Assembly (NCBI GenBank): GCA_002480645.1
Contig: DLCN01000032.1
Span: 1-64,000, forward strand
Reading direction: 5' to 3'
DNA length: 64,000 nucleotides
Source: Balneolaceae bacterium UBA7797
Lineage (GTDB): Bacteria; Bacteroidota; Rhodothermia; Balneolales; Balneolaceae
The position numbers were made by a program, and so were the translations under genes. The notes beneath the pieces were generated by a model. That model worked only from the letters and a program-made list of their open reading frames with translations, did not search any database and was not told the DNA's origin. Numbering within the stretch: the first letter of the stretch is position 1; every line of letters begins with the position of its first letter. Below are positions 36,401 through 46,144 of this stretch, piece by piece.

Positions 36401-37378
36401 ATTACATTTTATGACGCCCCAAGGCGGGTAAGTATCCCCATGGATCTTGATTGGGTTGAAGAAATTGGTTGCTATCTAAACCGTGGCACGGAATACGAAT
36501 GTACTTATCAGGTACAGACCGACATTCTCTTTAAAGGTAAAGTACAGGTTACCAATGGAGAGTTCGATCTGGATTTCATTATTCCAAAAGACATCAGTTT
36601 TTCGGAAGAAACAGGAAGGATCATTGTATATGCCAAGGATACCGAGACCACAGCCGGTGGATCTTACACTGATGTAGTCTTTAACGGTATAAACGAGATA
36701 GCCGTGAATGATGGAAAAGGTCCGGAGCTGGATGTTTTCCTTAATGATCAGAGCTTTTTAAATGGCAGCCTGGCAAATGGTTCGCCAAAACTAATCGTGG
36801 AACTGGCCGACAGTTCCGGAATTAACACTACAGGAACAGGAGTAGGGCATGAAATAATAGCTACTATCGATACAAAACCACAACAAAACTATGTGCTCAA
36901 TAACTTTTATGAGGGCGCATTAAACGACTATACCAGGGGACGTATCGAGTACCCGCTGGAAGAAATTCCTGAGGGTAGTTATACGCTTAAAGTTCGAGCC
37001 TGGGATGTGCATAATAATCCTGCTGAAAAGAGCATTTTCTTTGAAGTAGCGCCGGAAGAGGACTTAGTTGTAGACCATGTTTACAATTATCCGAATCCCA
37101 TGAATAATTTCACATCCTTCACTTTCGAACATAATCAACAAGGGAATCCACTCGATGTAGATATTCGTATCTATACCTTAAGTGGAAAACTTGTGCAGCA
37201 TAAAAAAGAACAAATAACTACATCAAGTTCTTATGCCAGTATTTCATGGAATGGCCGTGACCGGGATAATGATCGCCTGGGTAACGGTACTTATATTTAT
37301 GTGCTTCGGGTTACAGCAGATACCCCCGAAGGAAGATCAACAACCGAAAAAATCGAAAAGCTCGTAATTATCAGGTAA
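33500..37378 (+). CDS. porU: Type IX secretion system sortase PorU (C25 cysteine peptidase)
   Basis: A 1292-residue outer-surface protease with a signal peptide ending near SSEAQ. The N-terminal region has the PorU pattern LSTGTWYKIPITNDGIYQL followed by ASAIDPRNIQLWG. The gingipain-like catalytic pair is present: H780 (NYSGHGNMQ) and C814 (TATCQFGRYDD). The C-terminus is a T9SS-type tail (YNYPNPMNNFTSFTFE ... LSGKLVQ ... NGTYIYVLRV). PorU removes the sorting domains of secreted cargo and transfers them to lipopolysaccharide. Directly upstream of porV, its known partner. Confidence 0.93.
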   Translation: MSGKSVSLCLLFALLLFKSSEAQQLKVVEETDSYTDYVINNNDLEITPPYELTAPVINGTPGFTILEQSISSVSQTLTEAQAMAWFISNADQPVIESSYQGFYRNEQVVSLKVNVARASDEGTQVTKRLKFRVQKSDKRPTTSLKRKAAADHALSTGTWYKIPITNDGIYQLNSDYLNDLGLNASAIDPRNIQLWGTDGYVLPERNSAERPVFSQIPIIVEGENDGSFHTSDRVIFYGNDPHKEERDADGFTHSIHPYSDTSFVFLTVGTENGLRIQDATIGGSPSRTITEFDDFIWLEEELYKSEPKQKSGRYWLGQKIPATAQNQYVTILKDTISGLNTSVPVEVTGRIYARAEQTPQFKLAFNQEVISQFIIYRINAGYNSYEYESANSFRFTDLEASTLTADGIVEMELMMSGTDNGAEAFVDYLELKARRQLLATSGKLSFFLPADGSVDEFATYQMSGFNGTPIALDVTDPVNPRSIEVTASGSNYNLLYHTDGDSRIIAQSSLQSPLPGRKIDNQNLHGTAFYPDYIIVTNDYFMDYANELANYRAQDGLTPLVVTQSQILNEFSSGITDPTAIRDFIKYLWDLAIDNGQEPPKYLLLFGDTSFDTKNIIDNSFTNFVLTYQSAESIHRTQSYGTDDYFGHLDDNEGLFSSADRVDLGIGRISAQTRSEARIALDKIYRYENPDNNGDWQNLFTFAGDDDFPDREENRDLHVLNADGTAERMDIDAPGGRFKKIYLFSYPEEITGAGRQLPGATSDFMNTLNSGTLVMNYSGHGNMQTLADEELFISDNIPDLTNRNKLTLLVTATCQFGRYDDAYAQSGAEKLVFAENGGAIGSFTTTRVVYTNSSPTQLNFGINVALSQKMLERDEEGRPLRLGDIFVRTKNTSIGSEINARKFILLGDPAVRFALPNRSVTVTSINDQDLGTLTGDLTIKALDEVKMKGAVTSSNGEILSDFNGEATITFYDAPRRVSIPMDLDWVEEIGCYLNRGTEYECTYQVQTDILFKGKVQVTNGEFDLDFIIPKDISFSEETGRIIVYAKDTETTAGGSYTDVVFNGINEIAVNDGKGPELDVFLNDQSFLNGSLANGSPKLIVELADSSGINTTGTGVGHEIIATIDTKPQQNYVLNNFYEGALNDYTRGRIEYPLEEIPEGSYTLKVRAWDVHNNPAEKSIFFEVAPEEDLVVDHVYNYPNPMNNFTSFTFEHNQQGNPLDVDIRIYTLSGKLVQHKKEQITTSSSYASISWNGRDRDNDRLGNGTYIYVLRVTADTPEGRSTTEKIEKLVIIR

Positions 37379-37443
37379 TAAAATCAGACACATTGTTGTT
37401 TTAGAACCGTTATATTTCGCGCTTAAATCTATAGAATTTTTAT

Positions 37444-38589
37444 ATGAAGAAAATCCAGTTGTTAGCAGCAGCAGTTGTACTCGCTCTGCTTCCCGCTTCA
37501 GGCATGGCACAGGTAGCCATTACAGCCGTACCATTTTTACAGATCGAACCGGATTCACGCGGAGCCGCTATGGGTAATACCGGTGTGGCTATTGCCGATA
37601 ATGCTGCCGCTTTATTCTGGAATCCAGCCGGTCTGGCCTTCCAAACCGATAATCAGGCAAGCATTACTCACTCAAACTGGTTAGCCAATTTCCAGGTTGA
37701 TGATCTCTTTTATGATTATCTGGTCGGTAAATATTATGTAGAAGGCTTAGGCACTGTGGGTGCGCACCTTACTTATCTGAATCTTGGTGAACAAATTCAG
37801 ACCAATGAGGACAGCCCGGATATCATATCAAAATTCAATAGTTACGAATTAGCCTTTGGATTATCCTATGGTTTTCAGATGAATGAAAACCTTGGTCTGG
37901 GGACTAGCTTACGCCTTATTTACTCCAGTTTAGCTAGTGGAACTTCCGTTAGTCAACAAAAGGTGAATCCAGGTAGTAGCGTGGCCGTCGACCTTGCAAT
38001 GTTGTACAAATCTGATCCTTTTGATCTGGGTGGCAATCAAGGTCATTTCAGCGCCGGACTTAACTTATCCAATTTGGGACCTGGAATTCAATACACTGAT
38101 AATGCCCAAAAAGATCCGCTGCCAACGTTATTACGATTTGGTATAGCCTTGGACTATAATCTGGATCCTCAAGGGTATAACCGGATCACCATTGCTTCTG
38201 ATGTATCTAAGATCATGGCTCGAAAAGAAGCCATCGAAGTTCAATCCGGTGATTCTGTTCGTACAGAATACCGTATGATCAGCCCGGTAAAAGCTTTGTT
38301 CGAATCATGGGGCCCACTGGAACGTAATATCGGAACCGAAGTGGTTGAACTTAGCGTTATGGAACAGTTTATGATTGGTGTTGGTGCCGAGTACTGGTAC
38401 AACAATCTATTCTCTGTTCGTGGAGGGTACTATTATGAAGATCCGTACAACGGTGACCGGAAATACATCACTTTCGGTGCAGGTCTGCGTGTTAACACTT
38501 TTGGTATCGACTTCAGTTATATAAGAACACTGGAATCCGATCACCCACTGGCAAATACTCTACGATTTAGTGTGCTTTTGAACTTTTAA
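37444..38589 (+). CDS. porV: Type IX secretion system outer-membrane protein PorV
   Basis: A 381-residue beta-barrel protein with a signal peptide ending near GMAQ. The conserved opening (AVPFLQIEPDSRGAAMGNTG, then AALFWNPAGLA) and the terminal aromatic residue are typical of PorV. PorV shuttles cargo from the translocon to PorU. The gap from porU is 65 bases, and the next gene starts five bases after its stop. Confidence 0.93.
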   Translation: MKKIQLLAAAVVLALLPASGMAQVAITAVPFLQIEPDSRGAAMGNTGVAIADNAAALFWNPAGLAFQTDNQASITHSNWLANFQVDDLFYDYLVGKYYVEGLGTVGAHLTYLNLGEQIQTNEDSPDIISKFNSYELAFGLSYGFQMNENLGLGTSLRLIYSSLASGTSVSQQKVNPGSSVAVDLAMLYKSDPFDLGGNQGHFSAGLNLSNLGPGIQYTDNAQKDPLPTLLRFGIALDYNLDPQGYNRITIASDVSKIMARKEAIEVQSGDSVRTEYRMISPVKALFESWGPLERNIGTEVVELSVMEQFMIGVGAEYWYNNLFSVRGGYYYEDPYNGDRKYITFGAGLRVNTFGIDFSYIRTLESDHPLANTLRFSVLLNF

Positions 38590-38594
38590 ACGGA

Positions 38595-41500
38595 ATGAAA
38601 TTCATCCCCCAATTCTCAAAGAGCATGTTATTATTGGGCATGCTCTTTTTATTTAGCCCATCTACGACCTCGGCTCAGCAATCCCGGGTATTACGTACTC
38701 ACTCTATCAGCACACCTACCCTGCAACAAACGCAGGTTCCTACAACAGGAACCCTGAATGTGGTAGCAGTAATGGTACAATTTCAACCAGATACTAACCG
38801 CCTGACCTCAGGTACCGGAATATTTGGAAATGATGGAATGGAAGGCCTCCCCTATCTATCCAATCAAACTGATACAAGGATCGACCCATTACCCCATAAC
38901 CAACAGTATTTCGAAAGCCATCTGGAATTCGCAAAGAATTATTTCGAGAAATCTTCGGATGATCAACTCACACTAAATTACACTGTCCTTCCCGGGGTAT
39001 TCACCCTGCCCAAAAAAATGGAAGAGTACTCTCCCATCGGAGAAGAGTTTACACTGGACAAACTCGGTGACCTGCTCAATGACACCTGGACTGCCGTAGA
39101 GGATGCGGGTGGATTCAATGCCACCGGCCTTGATCCTGAGAATACTGCTTTTGTGATCTTTCATGCAGGTGTTGGGCGCGATATTGAACTTACAGGTACT
39201 TCGCTCGATATCACTCCTTATGATATTCCATCTATTTATTTACGCAAGCAAGACCTTCAAAATATTTTCGAAAACCCATCATTTTCCGGATTTCCGATCA
39301 ATGGCGGTGCTTTCCGGGTTACAAATTCATTGATCATTCCAAGAACAGAATCTCGCCGGGCAGAGGATATTTCAGGAAATGAGGTAGTTTTCCCGCTCTC
39401 TATTAACGGTTTACTGTGTGCTTCAATTGGTAGCCACCTTGGGCTACCTGATCTTTTCAATACAGACACCGGAGAACCTGCCATCGGACGCTTTGGATTA
39501 ATGGACGGAGCCGGATTCTTTGCCTACAACGGCCTGCTGCCTCCTGAGCCATCCGCATGGGAAAAGATCTACTTAGGGTGGGAAACACCTTTCGAAATCA
39601 CACCCCAGACAGATGGAGCGATCTACCTGCCGGCAACTTCATTGGATCAACCAAATTCTATCGCCAAACTTTCACTTTCATCCAGTGAATACTTTTTGAT
39701 CGAGAACCGCCACCGTGACCCTGAAAATGATGGTTTGATCATTACGATCAGAACTCCGGACGGAACTGAAGTACAACAAAGCTTCACAAATAATGATTCT
39801 GAGCTGATCTATCAGGAATCAGATTTCGACACGCTGCTAACTGCCGGCACCATCATTGATGTAGATAATTTCGATTTTAGTCTACCCGGCGGCTTAGAGA
39901 TCGGAGATGATGAAGAAGAAGGTACGGCTGATGACCGTGAGTTAAATGGTGGTATTTTGATCTGGCAGATCGATGAGGCAATCATCAATCAAAAACTAGC
40001 TTCCGGTGGCATAAATGCAGATCCCCTTCGGCGCGGAGTAGATCTGGAAGAAGCCGATGGTGCACAGGATATCGGACGCGATGTAGGATTACTCGACAAT
40101 TCCTCTTCTTTTGGATATGCCTACGACTTCTGGTGGAGTGATAATAACTATCGCGTGATCACAGAAACCACTACCATTGATCTTAATCCTGACAATCAAT
40201 TTGGCCCTGATACCTATCCGGATAACCGAAGTAATTCTGGTGCCCCATCCTTTTTCGAATTGTACGAATTCTCTGATATTCTTCCGGTCGCTTCTTTCCG
40301 GATACGTTCGGTCAGCTCGGTTGATACAGGCTACGAGCAGGTACTCAACATCCCGGCGATCGCAAGCAATACCTACACTACTGATAATGATTACTGGAAC
40401 TTTTACCCGCTATCAATTGGGTTCTACAGCAACACTTCCGACACGCTGGTAGTTGTTCCGGGGTCTGCAAATATCTATTTCACAGACTACCATTCGGGCA
40501 CTGCTATTCAAACTATTTCAACGATCAGCAATCAGCAACCTATACTCGGGGATCAATTTATCCTCGCATCAAATCCTACCATCGAAGAGCCTTTAAGTCC
40601 GGGAAACATCCGTATTACTGAACACCCCGGAGTTCCAAATAATCTCTCTGCGGCTTATACCATCACATCTCCACCAAATGGCGCGTTTATCAGTACTGAA
40701 AATGGTTCTGTAATTCATCCTGATTTTACAGAAACCAGCTATGAATATGACGGCACTTCCGTAAACAGTTTTGACGCCCCTGCATTTCGGTCCGAAGCCA
40801 TCAACAATAGTTATGCTGAAATTGATGGAAATCTGGTTCGTATTTCAAGTTCAAATGATTCCTACGGCACGTCATATACCGACCGATTGTATGTGGGCAC
40901 GATCCAAACCATTATGGCCTCCAATCAATATTTTGTCTTTGAAGATGGAGCTTTCAGACTCATAGATCCCACTTCCAATGAATTTGTGGTCACGATCTTT
41001 GAAGAAGATAACGCTGAATGGCCGGCCATCAGCGATAGTCTAGAGATCTTCCGGATCAATAAACAGGAGAATGTGCTGGAAGGGTACAATCGCTATGGTG
41101 CGTTATTACATAATATGCCCGTTTCAGCTCCGAATGGTTTTACCTTTATCGGAACCCCATTACTAGCTGACATCACCGGAGATAATGAACAGGATATCCT
41201 GGTGGTCACTCAGGATGATTACTCGGTTAATATTTTTGCTTACGAAATGGATGGAACTGCCATTCAAGGCTTTCCACTTTACGTTGGTGAATCCCTTGGG
41301 AGTAATATCCAACCCATTCATCCGGCATTTTTTGAGAACACACTTTTCGCAGTCAGTCATACTGGTGACCTCAAATCATGGCGATTCAATAACTTTACTA
41401 CTTCTGTCTGGCCATCCCGTTACGGAGATAATCCGTACAACAAAATCAGCGCCAGAACTGTGATCTCTACCACCAGCTCTCCTTCTTTTTCGGTATTGAA

Positions 41501-41774
41501 TAAAACCGAAACCTATAATTGGCCTAACCCGGCAAGGGATGAAACCAATATACGATTTGAGCTGGCAGCACCCGGTGGAAATGTCGATATCACGATCATA
41601 GATCTTACCGGTAGAGTTATTTACGAAACCACCGTTTCTGCCCGAGGCGGAGCGCCGGAAGAGATCACCCTGGATACAAGATCGTGGGGCAGCGGAGCTT
41701 ATCTGGCGATGATCAAAGCAGAAGTTGATGGTAAAACAGAATCGAAATTGATTAAGATCGGGGTGGTTCACTAA
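38595..41774 (+). CDS. T9SS-tailed pseudo-M6 metallopeptidase-like protein
   Basis: A 1059-residue exported protein (signal peptide ending near TSAQQ). Residues about 50-400 resemble the M6 (immune inhibitor A-like) peptidase domain: FVIFHAGVGRD, then LGLPDLFNTDTGEP and GRFGLMDGAG. Where active members have HExGH before LGLPD, this protein reads A276-S-I-G-S280-H, so zinc ligands and the catalytic glutamate are missing. The DNA reads cleanly through the site. The middle and C-terminal parts are beta-rich, and the tail (YNWPNPARDETNIRFEL ... LTGRVIYE ... GAYLAMIKAE) is a T9SS sorting domain. Probably a non-catalytic surface protein exported by the T9SS. It overlaps the next gene by one base. 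Confidence 0.85.
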   Translation: MKFIPQFSKSMLLLGMLFLFSPSTTSAQQSRVLRTHSISTPTLQQTQVPTTGTLNVVAVMVQFQPDTNRLTSGTGIFGNDGMEGLPYLSNQTDTRIDPLPHNQQYFESHLEFAKNYFEKSSDDQLTLNYTVLPGVFTLPKKMEEYSPIGEEFTLDKLGDLLNDTWTAVEDAGGFNATGLDPENTAFVIFHAGVGRDIELTGTSLDITPYDIPSIYLRKQDLQNIFENPSFSGFPINGGAFRVTNSLIIPRTESRRAEDISGNEVVFPLSINGLLCASIGSHLGLPDLFNTDTGEPAIGRFGLMDGAGFFAYNGLLPPEPSAWEKIYLGWETPFEITPQTDGAIYLPATSLDQPNSIAKLSLSSSEYFLIENRHRDPENDGLIITIRTPDGTEVQQSFTNNDSELIYQESDFDTLLTAGTIIDVDNFDFSLPGGLEIGDDEEEGTADDRELNGGILIWQIDEAIINQKLASGGINADPLRRGVDLEEADGAQDIGRDVGLLDNSSSFGYAYDFWWSDNNYRVITETTTIDLNPDNQFGPDTYPDNRSNSGAPSFFELYEFSDILPVASFRIRSVSSVDTGYEQVLNIPAIASNTYTTDNDYWNFYPLSIGFYSNTSDTLVVVPGSANIYFTDYHSGTAIQTISTISNQQPILGDQFILASNPTIEEPLSPGNIRITEHPGVPNNLSAAYTITSPPNGAFISTENGSVIHPDFTETSYEYDGTSVNSFDAPAFRSEAINNSYAEIDGNLVRISSSNDSYGTSYTDRLYVGTIQTIMASNQYFVFEDGAFRLIDPTSNEFVVTIFEEDNAEWPAISDSLEIFRINKQENVLEGYNRYGALLHNMPVSAPNGFTFIGTPLLADITGDNEQDILVVTQDDYSVNIFAYEMDGTAIQGFPLYVGESLGSNIQPIHPAFFENTLFAVSHTGDLKSWRFNNFTTSVWPSRYGDNPYNKISARTVISTTSSPSFSVLNKTETYNWPNPARDETNIRFELAAPGGNVDITIIDLTGRVIYETTVSARGGAPEEITLDTRSWGSGAYLAMIKAEVDGKTESKLIKIGVVH

Positions 41775-44700
41775 TGCGCTATTTAACAGTATTTATAGCT
41801 GTAATTGCTCTCCTTTCCTTTAGCAGAGCAGGTTTTGCCCAGACTAATCCAGAGTTCTACGATTATCCTCAGAATCATTTGGATTGGTATTCGGTGGAAA
41901 GCTCACATTTTATCATTCACTTTCAGGAAGGGAACAGTCGAACTGCTCAGGTAGTCTCTCGCATAGCAGAAGAGATCTACGGGCCCATCACAGAACTATA
42001 TCAACATGAACCGGATCAAAAAGTAAGTATCGTTCTTAAAGACCGGGAAGACTACTCCAACGGGGCCGCCTACTTCTTTGATAACAAGATCGATATATGG
42101 GTTCCTTCGCTGGACACTCCCCTTCGGGGTTCGCATAACTGGCTTCGAAATGTGATATCCCACGAATTTACGCACATTGTTCAGATTCAGGCAGCAATGA
42201 AACGAAAGCGAAAAGTCCCCGCTATGTATCTGCAATGGCTCAGTTACGAAAAAGTACGCCGTCCTGATGTTTTGTATGGCTTTCCGAACGGGATCATTTC
42301 CATGCCATTTGCCTCCATCAACATCCCCGCATGGCTGGCTGAAGGTACCGCTCAATACCAGCGAACGGGAATGGTTTACGATACCTGGGATAGCCATCGG
42401 GACATGATCCTCCGGGAACGTATTCTCACTGACACCTATCTGAGCCTGGCGGGAATGGGAACCTTTGCTTCTAAAACAAGTCTCGAAAGAGAAACCGTTT
42501 ACAATCAGGGGTATGCGTTTGTGATCTATATGGTGAACCGTTTTGGGGAAGATGTACTTCGCCTCATCTCGGAAAGTTTAGGAGAAAAAAAGGTATATAA
42601 TGTAGCTGAAGCCATCGAAATGGCGACCGGAATTCCCGGTGAGAAAGTATTTGATGACTGGATCGAAGAAAGAAAGACGTTCTACACCAAGGCTACGGAA
42701 CGCATTCAGGTAACCCCCTCTGAATATGTTGAAAAAGACGGGTTCTTCAACTTTTATCCAAAAGCATCTCCCGACGGCAAATCGGTAGCATACATCTCGA
42801 ATAAAGGGCACGCCTATTCCTGGCTGTCACTATACCTTAAAAAAGACAGCAGTGAGACAGAACTTGCCTTTATTGATGATCTGGAACTCGAGATTCCGAA
42901 AAATCATGCAGATGCCACCATGCCGCTCATCCCGTTCATAAATACCTCTTATTCTTTTTCTCCTGATGGAAACAAGTTGGTATATGCGGTAAATAAGAAG
43001 AACCGATACGGAGAATCTTACAGAGATCTTTTCATCTTTGATCTGAAAAAACTCGAACAAACCCGTTTGACCTATAGTGGACGTATGGAATCGCCGGCGT
43101 GGTCACCGGATTCAACTAAGATCGTTGCTGTAAAATATGAAGGTGGTACTCAGAATCTTGTTCTTCTGGATCCCGAAAAACCTGATTCACTGGTCCGGCT
43201 TACCTCGTATAGCAAAGGTGAGACTGTGTTTACCCCCACCTGGTCTCCTGATGGTTCTTCCATATTCTTTGCTATGGCTGACTTTTGGGGCCGTAATCTC
43301 TGGAAATATTCAACAGAAACCGGAATGATCGAGGGAATTCTGATCGATGATTATGTGGATTACCGCGATCCAAATGTTAGCCCGGATGGCAAATATCTGT
43401 ACTATTCGGCCGATCCTGATGGGATCTTCAATATTTACCGAAAACCAATGAATGGTGGTGAACCGGAAAAACTCACCAGTGTTTTGGGTGGAGCTTTTAT
43501 GCCCAGTGTTACAGAGAATGAACTCTTCTTCGCGGAATACGAAGCTAATGCCTATCAGATCAAGAAAGCTCAGATCTCTACCCTGATCAACCAAGAGGAA
43601 ACAGGGTTTTATGCCCCGGACATTCCAGAGGTTGATTCCGGTACAAACTCTTCCGAAGATTTCAGTTATTTGCTCGATTTTGATGATAAAGATCTGAAAC
43701 CATTCGATAATCAGGCATTTGCTTCAGCTGATACCGGTAGTTACTCGTTCGATATTGAAACCAAAGGACAGGATGATGATCGAACTTTCCGAAAATATGC
43801 AGATACTTTTACCAGTACTTCTTTCTTTCCTGTTTTGCGTTTCGATAATTATTCCAAGTTAAATGGCAGAAATGGTGCATTATTGCAGCGTGGTGAATTA
43901 GGGAAACTTGGCGAAAATCTGCTCCGCGATATGAAACCCGGTGTATATTTCGCCTCCAGAGATGTTACAGATAAATTGAATCTGTTCGGTGGAATCATGT
44001 TGGGAGTTGCCAGCCGTGGTGCTGAAAGTGTGGGAAAATTCTTTGAACCCTCCCGCCTACTTCAATTAGACCGGGACATCTTTTTTCAGGCCGAATATCG
44101 GGGATTGCCGTTCATCAAACGCAGCTGGTCTCCAACCATCTCTGTAGAGATCTATAACCTTCATCGTAATGTGAACGACGGACTTAAAGTCGAAGAATTC
44201 CCATGTACTTCCTGTGCACCGGATACTGTAAATGTAGATATCGGATATGAGGTGTGGCAGGCCGATCTATTTTTCAGAAGTAAACTTAGCCGAAGAAGCT
44301 TGCTGGAACTTGGCATTGGGTATTCCCCTTACAGGGTTTCAACCGATAACTTCTATTCCAGAGAATTGAAAGCATTAGTGAGCGGATCTTCCTCTCAATA
44401 TTTCAAGGGAACCACTCTATCTGCTGCTTATACGTTTAATTATTACGATTACACCCTCGATTCAGACATTGCGCCCGTCGGATTGAAAGGATATGTTCGC
44501 TATCAGTTCCAGCCATCTAATCTGCTTGAGGAGTATGAGATCAAAGATGGAGCTCTCATCCCTCTATACAAATCAGTTAGCAATCATTCTTCCGAATTAC
44601 ATGTGCGGTATGGGTTCAGAACCTTTGGAGGACAGGCTTTTCAGGCACGGGTTCGTGGTTTCAGTTATTTCAACAATCCCGATGATTCATTTTATATCGA

Positions 44701-45145
44701 TTATATTGGTGGCTTTATGGGAATGCGCAGCTATCCGTTCTTCGCCATTGGTGGAAATACCACCGCATTTACCAGTTTAAGCTGGTTCGCTCCGATCTTT
44801 AAAGATATAAATACACAAATTGGTCCTTACACCTTCGATAAATTGTACGCCCGATTCTTCTTTGAAACCGGGAATGGCTGGTACTTAGGTAGTAGTAGCA
44901 ACTCACCGGACAAACTCGATATCGGAAATAAATTAAAGAGTGGAATTGGCGCGGAACTCAGATTGGCTACCAACGGATATTACCTTTTTCCGCTTCGGTT
45001 TTTTGTAAGTGCTGCGTATGGCTTCGATCGTTTTTCATTAACCCTACCCGATGAATTTGTAACAGGTTCGCAAAGTAATCGCGTGACCTATGGGCGGGAG
45101 ATCCTGTTCCATTTTGGTTTAACCTTTGATTTTGAATTGTTATGA
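41774..45145 (+). CDS. Exported gluzincin peptidase with WD40-like propeller and outer-membrane barrel
   Basis: A 1123-residue protein with a signal peptide ending near GFAQ. The N-terminal domain is a peptidase-MA-like gluzincin with an intact site: H130-E131-F-T-H134 and E190 in WLAEGTAQY. About residues 330-610 contain PD40/TolB-type beta-propeller repeats (YPKASPDGKSVAYIS, PAWSPDSTKIVAV, PTWSPDGSSIFFA, PNVSPDGKYLYYS). The last 400 residues look like an outer-membrane beta-barrel ending FDFELL. Combining a protease, propeller and barrel suggests a surface protease anchored in the outer membrane. Starts on the last base of the previous stop codon. Confidence 0.87.
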   Translation: MRYLTVFIAVIALLSFSRAGFAQTNPEFYDYPQNHLDWYSVESSHFIIHFQEGNSRTAQVVSRIAEEIYGPITELYQHEPDQKVSIVLKDREDYSNGAAYFFDNKIDIWVPSLDTPLRGSHNWLRNVISHEFTHIVQIQAAMKRKRKVPAMYLQWLSYEKVRRPDVLYGFPNGIISMPFASINIPAWLAEGTAQYQRTGMVYDTWDSHRDMILRERILTDTYLSLAGMGTFASKTSLERETVYNQGYAFVIYMVNRFGEDVLRLISESLGEKKVYNVAEAIEMATGIPGEKVFDDWIEERKTFYTKATERIQVTPSEYVEKDGFFNFYPKASPDGKSVAYISNKGHAYSWLSLYLKKDSSETELAFIDDLELEIPKNHADATMPLIPFINTSYSFSPDGNKLVYAVNKKNRYGESYRDLFIFDLKKLEQTRLTYSGRMESPAWSPDSTKIVAVKYEGGTQNLVLLDPEKPDSLVRLTSYSKGETVFTPTWSPDGSSIFFAMADFWGRNLWKYSTETGMIEGILIDDYVDYRDPNVSPDGKYLYYSADPDGIFNIYRKPMNGGEPEKLTSVLGGAFMPSVTENELFFAEYEANAYQIKKAQISTLINQEETGFYAPDIPEVDSGTNSSEDFSYLLDFDDKDLKPFDNQAFASADTGSYSFDIETKGQDDDRTFRKYADTFTSTSFFPVLRFDNYSKLNGRNGALLQRGELGKLGENLLRDMKPGVYFASRDVTDKLNLFGGIMLGVASRGAESVGKFFEPSRLLQLDRDIFFQAEYRGLPFIKRSWSPTISVEIYNLHRNVNDGLKVEEFPCTSCAPDTVNVDIGYEVWQADLFFRSKLSRRSLLELGIGYSPYRVSTDNFYSRELKALVSGSSSQYFKGTTLSAAYTFNYYDYTLDSDIAPVGLKGYVRYQFQPSNLLEEYEIKDGALIPLYKSVSNHSSELHVRYGFRTFGGQAFQARVRGFSYFNNPDDSFYIDYIGGFMGMRSYPFFAIGGNTTAFTSLSWFAPIFKDINTQIGPYTFDKLYARFFFETGNGWYLGSSSNSPDKLDIGNKLKSGIGAELRLATNGYYLFPLRFFVSAAYGFDRFSLTLPDEFVTGSQSNRVTYGREILFHFGLTFDFELL

Positions 45146-46116
45146 GATCATTAGTATTGGTTTTTCTATTCTTCATTACAGGTATTCAGGTAAGTGCACA
45201 ACCTTTGAATAATGCGCTAACCGGTACCATCATAAAGGAAGAAGCTATTATGGATGCACCGGCGAACCGACCTCTATCCATTTCAGATTTCAGGTATCAG
45301 TCAGATTTTTCATCCGATCAATATGCCGGAGAACAGACCCAAAAAAATGCAGCCATTCCATTTTTTGCATCTGCAGTAGTTCCGGGTACCGGTCAGGCTA
45401 TTAATGATAACTGGGGTCGGGCGGCAGCTTATTTTGGTGTGGAAGTAGCAAGTATCGTTTATTACCTGAACAGAAACAGCACTGCCAGAAGCAACGAAGA
45501 TGCTTATGAAACGTATGCCAATCAAAATTGGAGTCCGATCGCTTATGCACAATGGCTGGTTGATTATTCCAGAGCTAATGATCTGAATGCAAATCTCGCA
45601 GCACTTGATAATCTTGAAAATCATGTAGCCGGTCTGTCTCCGAATTATGAGGATGTTACACAGGAATGGACTCAGTTGGATATCAACCTCGTACGTTCGG
45701 TTGAAGTACGCACCCCTTTTATTTTTACCAGTGGTTTAGAAAAAAGTGAATTCTCTCACGTACTGCAGGATTATAACTCCCAACAGTACTATGAACTGAT
45801 GAGCAAGTATTACCAGTTTCAGCCCGGATGGCAGGATTTTCATGAAATGCGACTGGCTCAGGGAGCTGATCATATATATCGCTATTCGTGGGATGCCGAC
45901 ATGCTCACCGACAACTTCAGGGAAGGTCGTGATCGCGCCGAAGAATTCAATAATAATTACCGGCAAGCCGGGAACATCTTAAAGCTGTTACTGGTAAATC
46001 ATGTGGTATCTGCTTTTGATGCCCTTTTTACCCGGAAATTGCGCAACAGCAGAATAGAAACGAATACAAATCTGTTGATGTCGGAAAAAGCATTCTCCGT
46101 AACCTGGCACTTTTAA
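45142..46116 (+). CDS. Exported protein of unknown function (DUF5683-like)
   Basis: A 324-residue protein with a signal peptide ending near VSAQ. The segment PFFASAVVPGTGQAINDNWGR resembles DUF5683-type proteins that sit beside envelope genes in Bacteroidota; the match is loose. Hydrophobic stretches at about 90-110 may be membrane segments. Its start overlaps the previous stop by four bases (ATGA), so it is translationally coupled. Confidence 0.6.
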   Translation: MRSLVLVFLFFITGIQVSAQPLNNALTGTIIKEEAIMDAPANRPLSISDFRYQSDFSSDQYAGEQTQKNAAIPFFASAVVPGTGQAINDNWGRAAAYFGVEVASIVYYLNRNSTARSNEDAYETYANQNWSPIAYAQWLVDYSRANDLNANLAALDNLENHVAGLSPNYEDVTQEWTQLDINLVRSVEVRTPFIFTSGLEKSEFSHVLQDYNSQQYYELMSKYYQFQPGWQDFHEMRLAQGADHIYRYSWDADMLTDNFREGRDRAEEFNNNYRQAGNILKLLLVNHVVSAFDALFTRKLRNSRIETNTNLLMSEKAFSVTWHF

Positions 46117-46144
46117 GTAGTCGCATCAACTCCTATTTTTCAGC

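Noticed and set aside
38595..41774. Active M6 metallopeptidase
   Set aside because: The zinc-binding HExxH motif is replaced by ASIGS, so an active-site call is not supported.
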